Below are positions 61,708 to 64,000 of a DNA stretch of 64,000 nucleotides, piece after piece. Position 1 is the first letter of the stretch; the number at the start of each line of letters is the position of its first letter. This DNA is from Verpa conica (lineage: Eukaryota > Ascomycota > Pezizomycetes > Pezizales > Morchellaceae): NCBI GenBank assembly GCA_033030425.1, contig JAUFSD010000008.1:806001-870000 (forward strand). Reading direction: 5' to 3'. A model generated the notes under the pieces. That model saw only the letters and a list, made by a program, of their open reading frames with translations. It was not told the origin of the DNA and searched no databases. The position numbers and the translations under genes were made by a program.

Positions 61708-64000
61708 ATTTCTTTCTTTTCTTTCGATGGATTTGGGGGGGGGGGCGAGTAGCTGGCGTAGACAAACAACGATGTTTAAGGGTAGATTGAAGGAATCATC
61801 AACCCTTTTGTACTGAGAGAGTGTTTAAGATACCAAGGAAGCAAATGCTTGTTGGCTTTATTCTATAAACGCTCCAATCCCACGGCCGTTGAGAGGGGTG
61901 ACCGACGTGGGATTCACTCCGGACGTGGGGAGCTCAGAAATGAAAGCCCGGACACGAGCCTTAAGGAAAATAAAGGGACCGTGAGGCGGCTCGGTGGGTG
62001 CTGGATTAAACGAGAATTAGAATCCAAGACAGCTCGTAGATCTTAACACACGATCTACGGGTGATAAGTTTTTTTGGACGAATTAGATCTCCGTTTTGCG
62101 GGGGGGGGGGTGGTATATGGTTAGGGCAGGCGGGGTTTAACAGGGTGTGATAATTGGTTTTTGGTTGAATGAATGGCCAATACTTGGATACAATCCAAGA
62201 TTTGGTTCGTGATTTGGTTGACAGAACTGGTGAGCTGTGAGCAGTTGTGGGCAAGCTAAGGGTTTTGAGAGGAGGTGCGGGAGAAAGGCCCTTATGAGCC
62301 AGGGGGGAGGAATGTCCAGGGGAGCCACGCGAGATATGTAAAGATTATTGGTGGTGGGCGAAGAGGTTGTTGTGATGGACACCGGGCAAGGGCAACAGTA
62401 GGAAGGGCCTTCCTTACTGTGGGGGCCCTTGCTTTTTTTTCTTCTCTTTATTACTGCACAAGTCACGATCAATCGTTCGCCTTCTATTGCTGCTGCTGCT
62501 GTTGTTATTGCTATTGGTACCGCTATTGCTGCTTGGTATAATGGCCCCCAGCAGCTGTGGATGTATGTACTGTATGTACTGTATGTATTGTACTGCACTG
62601 CAGCCCTCTTGTCGTTCCCTCAACGCTCGTCCTCTTCTATGCTCCCTCCATACTTAGTATTCGCTTGCATGTATGTACCATAAATCTCACGTAAGTTATG
62701 GGCCTGCAGCGGGGTTGTCACCAATCTAGCGCAACGTCTTGGTTCTATCTCGCGCTCTCGCGTGCTCCCTCTCTCTGTCCTGTCGAAACTGATCGACTCA
62801 TCATCTCGCCGGCAGGGCTGGCAGCAGGGTTTCCCTGGGGCCTGCAGAAGCAGTGCTAATCCCTTATGCATCCTAGATCACGAGAGCAACCACCCAATCA
62901 AGTCCGCGTTTTGAGCACACCATTCGCTGTTTTCCCCGAAGTCATCCTAGCGAGTTGAAACGGGGGAGAAAGGTAAGGATCTCGGGTCACCTCCGAGATA
63001 TTCTCAGGTTTTTTTCCCTTATTTCTCCCTACTCACGAGGACTGGCGATTTCTAAATTCCCAGTTGGACTGTGATGCCTCCTAGTGGAACGGCCCAATCC
63101 GAAATCGTGGTAGTGACATGTAGGTGTAAGTACATATATTAACTACATATGGGTACCTAAAAAATAAAAAATAAAAAAAAGACTTGGTAACCCGGTTTCA
63201 ATATGAGTTGTCGCAATATAGGTGTTAGTGGTGGTTTCTCCCATCCGACATCCAATATTAAGAATGGCTATTGATAATTAATACCTTGCCTGATGCCGGA
63301 ATCGATCTAGATAAAACAGCTTACATGAGTGACGCCCTCCACAGGCTCTGCATGAGTTACCGGAAAAGCCACTCTCGGGGGATTTCCACAAACGAGGACT
63401 GTATAGCCGGGTTACCCCGAGGTCCAACCCAGGCTTGGATCCGAATGGCTCAGCTGTAGAAAAAGCGACAGCAGAAAAAAGAAAAGAAGTAAAGGTTGTT
63501 CTCCAAGCGAATGCTTGGCTCCATGATTAACACAGTGCACCGATTCACGGGAGTGGCGGTTTGAGAAGTGCGCCGATATATGATATATAATACGCGGCTT
63601 TTTCAGCCACTAGATGCTATTGCCGTATCCGGCATCCCAGCAAGTGATCGGGCGGCGAACGTTAGCTCGGTTTCCGAGTATCCACCGAGTCCGGGACGTT
63701 TATTAGAGCTCATTGATATTCCCGATGAATTCTACCAATTTCCCCTTTTTCGCAATAAAGACTAGACATCTAGGTGGACCAAGTCTCTCGCTAAAATAGA
63801 ATCACCCTAATATTAAATCTAATAGGCTTTACTGGGCAGAAGCTGATCTCGTGACTACGAAGAGTAGACAGAGCCAGACGGCAAACCTGATTCGCCGCCG
63901 GCATTGAATAATCCGGGGCCGATTGACGGGAGGTAAAAGCTTACTCGCTTCTCGGTGTTTCTGAATAGCCAATCTCCGGTACAGGTTCAACCCTGTAGGT
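61708..64000. other. Upstream region of the F-box-like gene and window end
   Basis: A purely noncoding view is best supported. There are G runs at 61735-61745 and 62100-62110, CTG/TTG-type trinucleotide repeats near 62490-62535 and a 3 x 9-bp tandem repeat at 62562-62588. Short frames at 63271-63459 and 63568-63765 lack an ATG start or a recognisable product. The second (ending ELIDIPDEFYQFPLF) could be an exon of a gene continuing past the window. Confidence 0.5.
62562..62588 (+). repeat. 3 x 9-bp tandem repeat
   Basis: Two perfect copies and one variant copy of TGTATGTAC in tandem, next to trinucleotide repeats, upstream of the F-box-like gene. Confidence 0.75.

Noticed and set aside
63568..63765. 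65-codon + strand frame near the window end
   Set aside because: No ATG at its start and too short to place; it may be an exon of a gene beyond the window, which cannot be judged here.

Overview
This window is nuclear DNA of a filamentous ascomycete. Genes carry many short introns (about 46-207 nt, GT...AG, with CTRAC/CTGAT-type branch points). The gene set is typical of Pezizomycotina: NOP9, White Collar-1, BCK1, a fungal seven-helix rhodopsin-domain protein, a secreted tyrosinase and pyruvate decarboxylase. The long, AT-rich, gene-poor intergenic tracts with many small inverted-repeat elements suggest a repeat-rich genome such as a Pezizomycete (truffle-like). That placement is inference from style and gene content, not from a marker gene. 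I rebuilt exon-intron structures by hand from splice signals and family conservation, so single boundaries may be off.

Layout. 1-159: 3' end of an unidentified + strand gene. 2.8-26.8 kb, gene-dense: NOP9 (+), a group II PLP decarboxylase (+), wc-1 (+), an intronless orphan gene (+), a Ras-type GTPase (+), then the divergent pair BNA6 (-) / VPS28 (+). 26.8-64 kb, gene-sparse: tyrosinase (-), rhodopsin-domain membrane protein (+), BCK1 MAPKKK (+), pyruvate decarboxylase (+) and an F-box-like protein (-). These are separated by 2-7 kb AT-rich spacers with MITE-like inverted-repeat elements and two possible decayed coding frames.

Functions. The genes do not form a visible cluster or single pathway. 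They cover ribosome biogenesis (NOP9), light sensing (WC-1), cell-wall integrity signalling (BCK1), small-GTPase signalling, de novo NAD synthesis (BNA6), ESCRT-I sorting (VPS28), fermentation (PDC) and phenol oxidation (tyrosinase). I saw no convincing rRNA, tRNA, CRISPR or intact transposase.

Most worth a second look: (i) a 960-bp frame at 57192-58151 that stays readable with no frameshift but has nine internal stops; (ii) a 318-bp element at 49093-49410 with perfect 23-bp terminal inverted repeats and a 9-bp target duplication, a Mutator-like signature; (iii) further TIR/hairpin elements at 35.1, 36.0, 36.8, 39.3 and 50.0 kb; (iv) micro-exons of 16-23 nt in four unrelated genes; and (v) a frame-preserving 60-nt intron in NOP9. 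I did not find a clearly novel multi-gene system.
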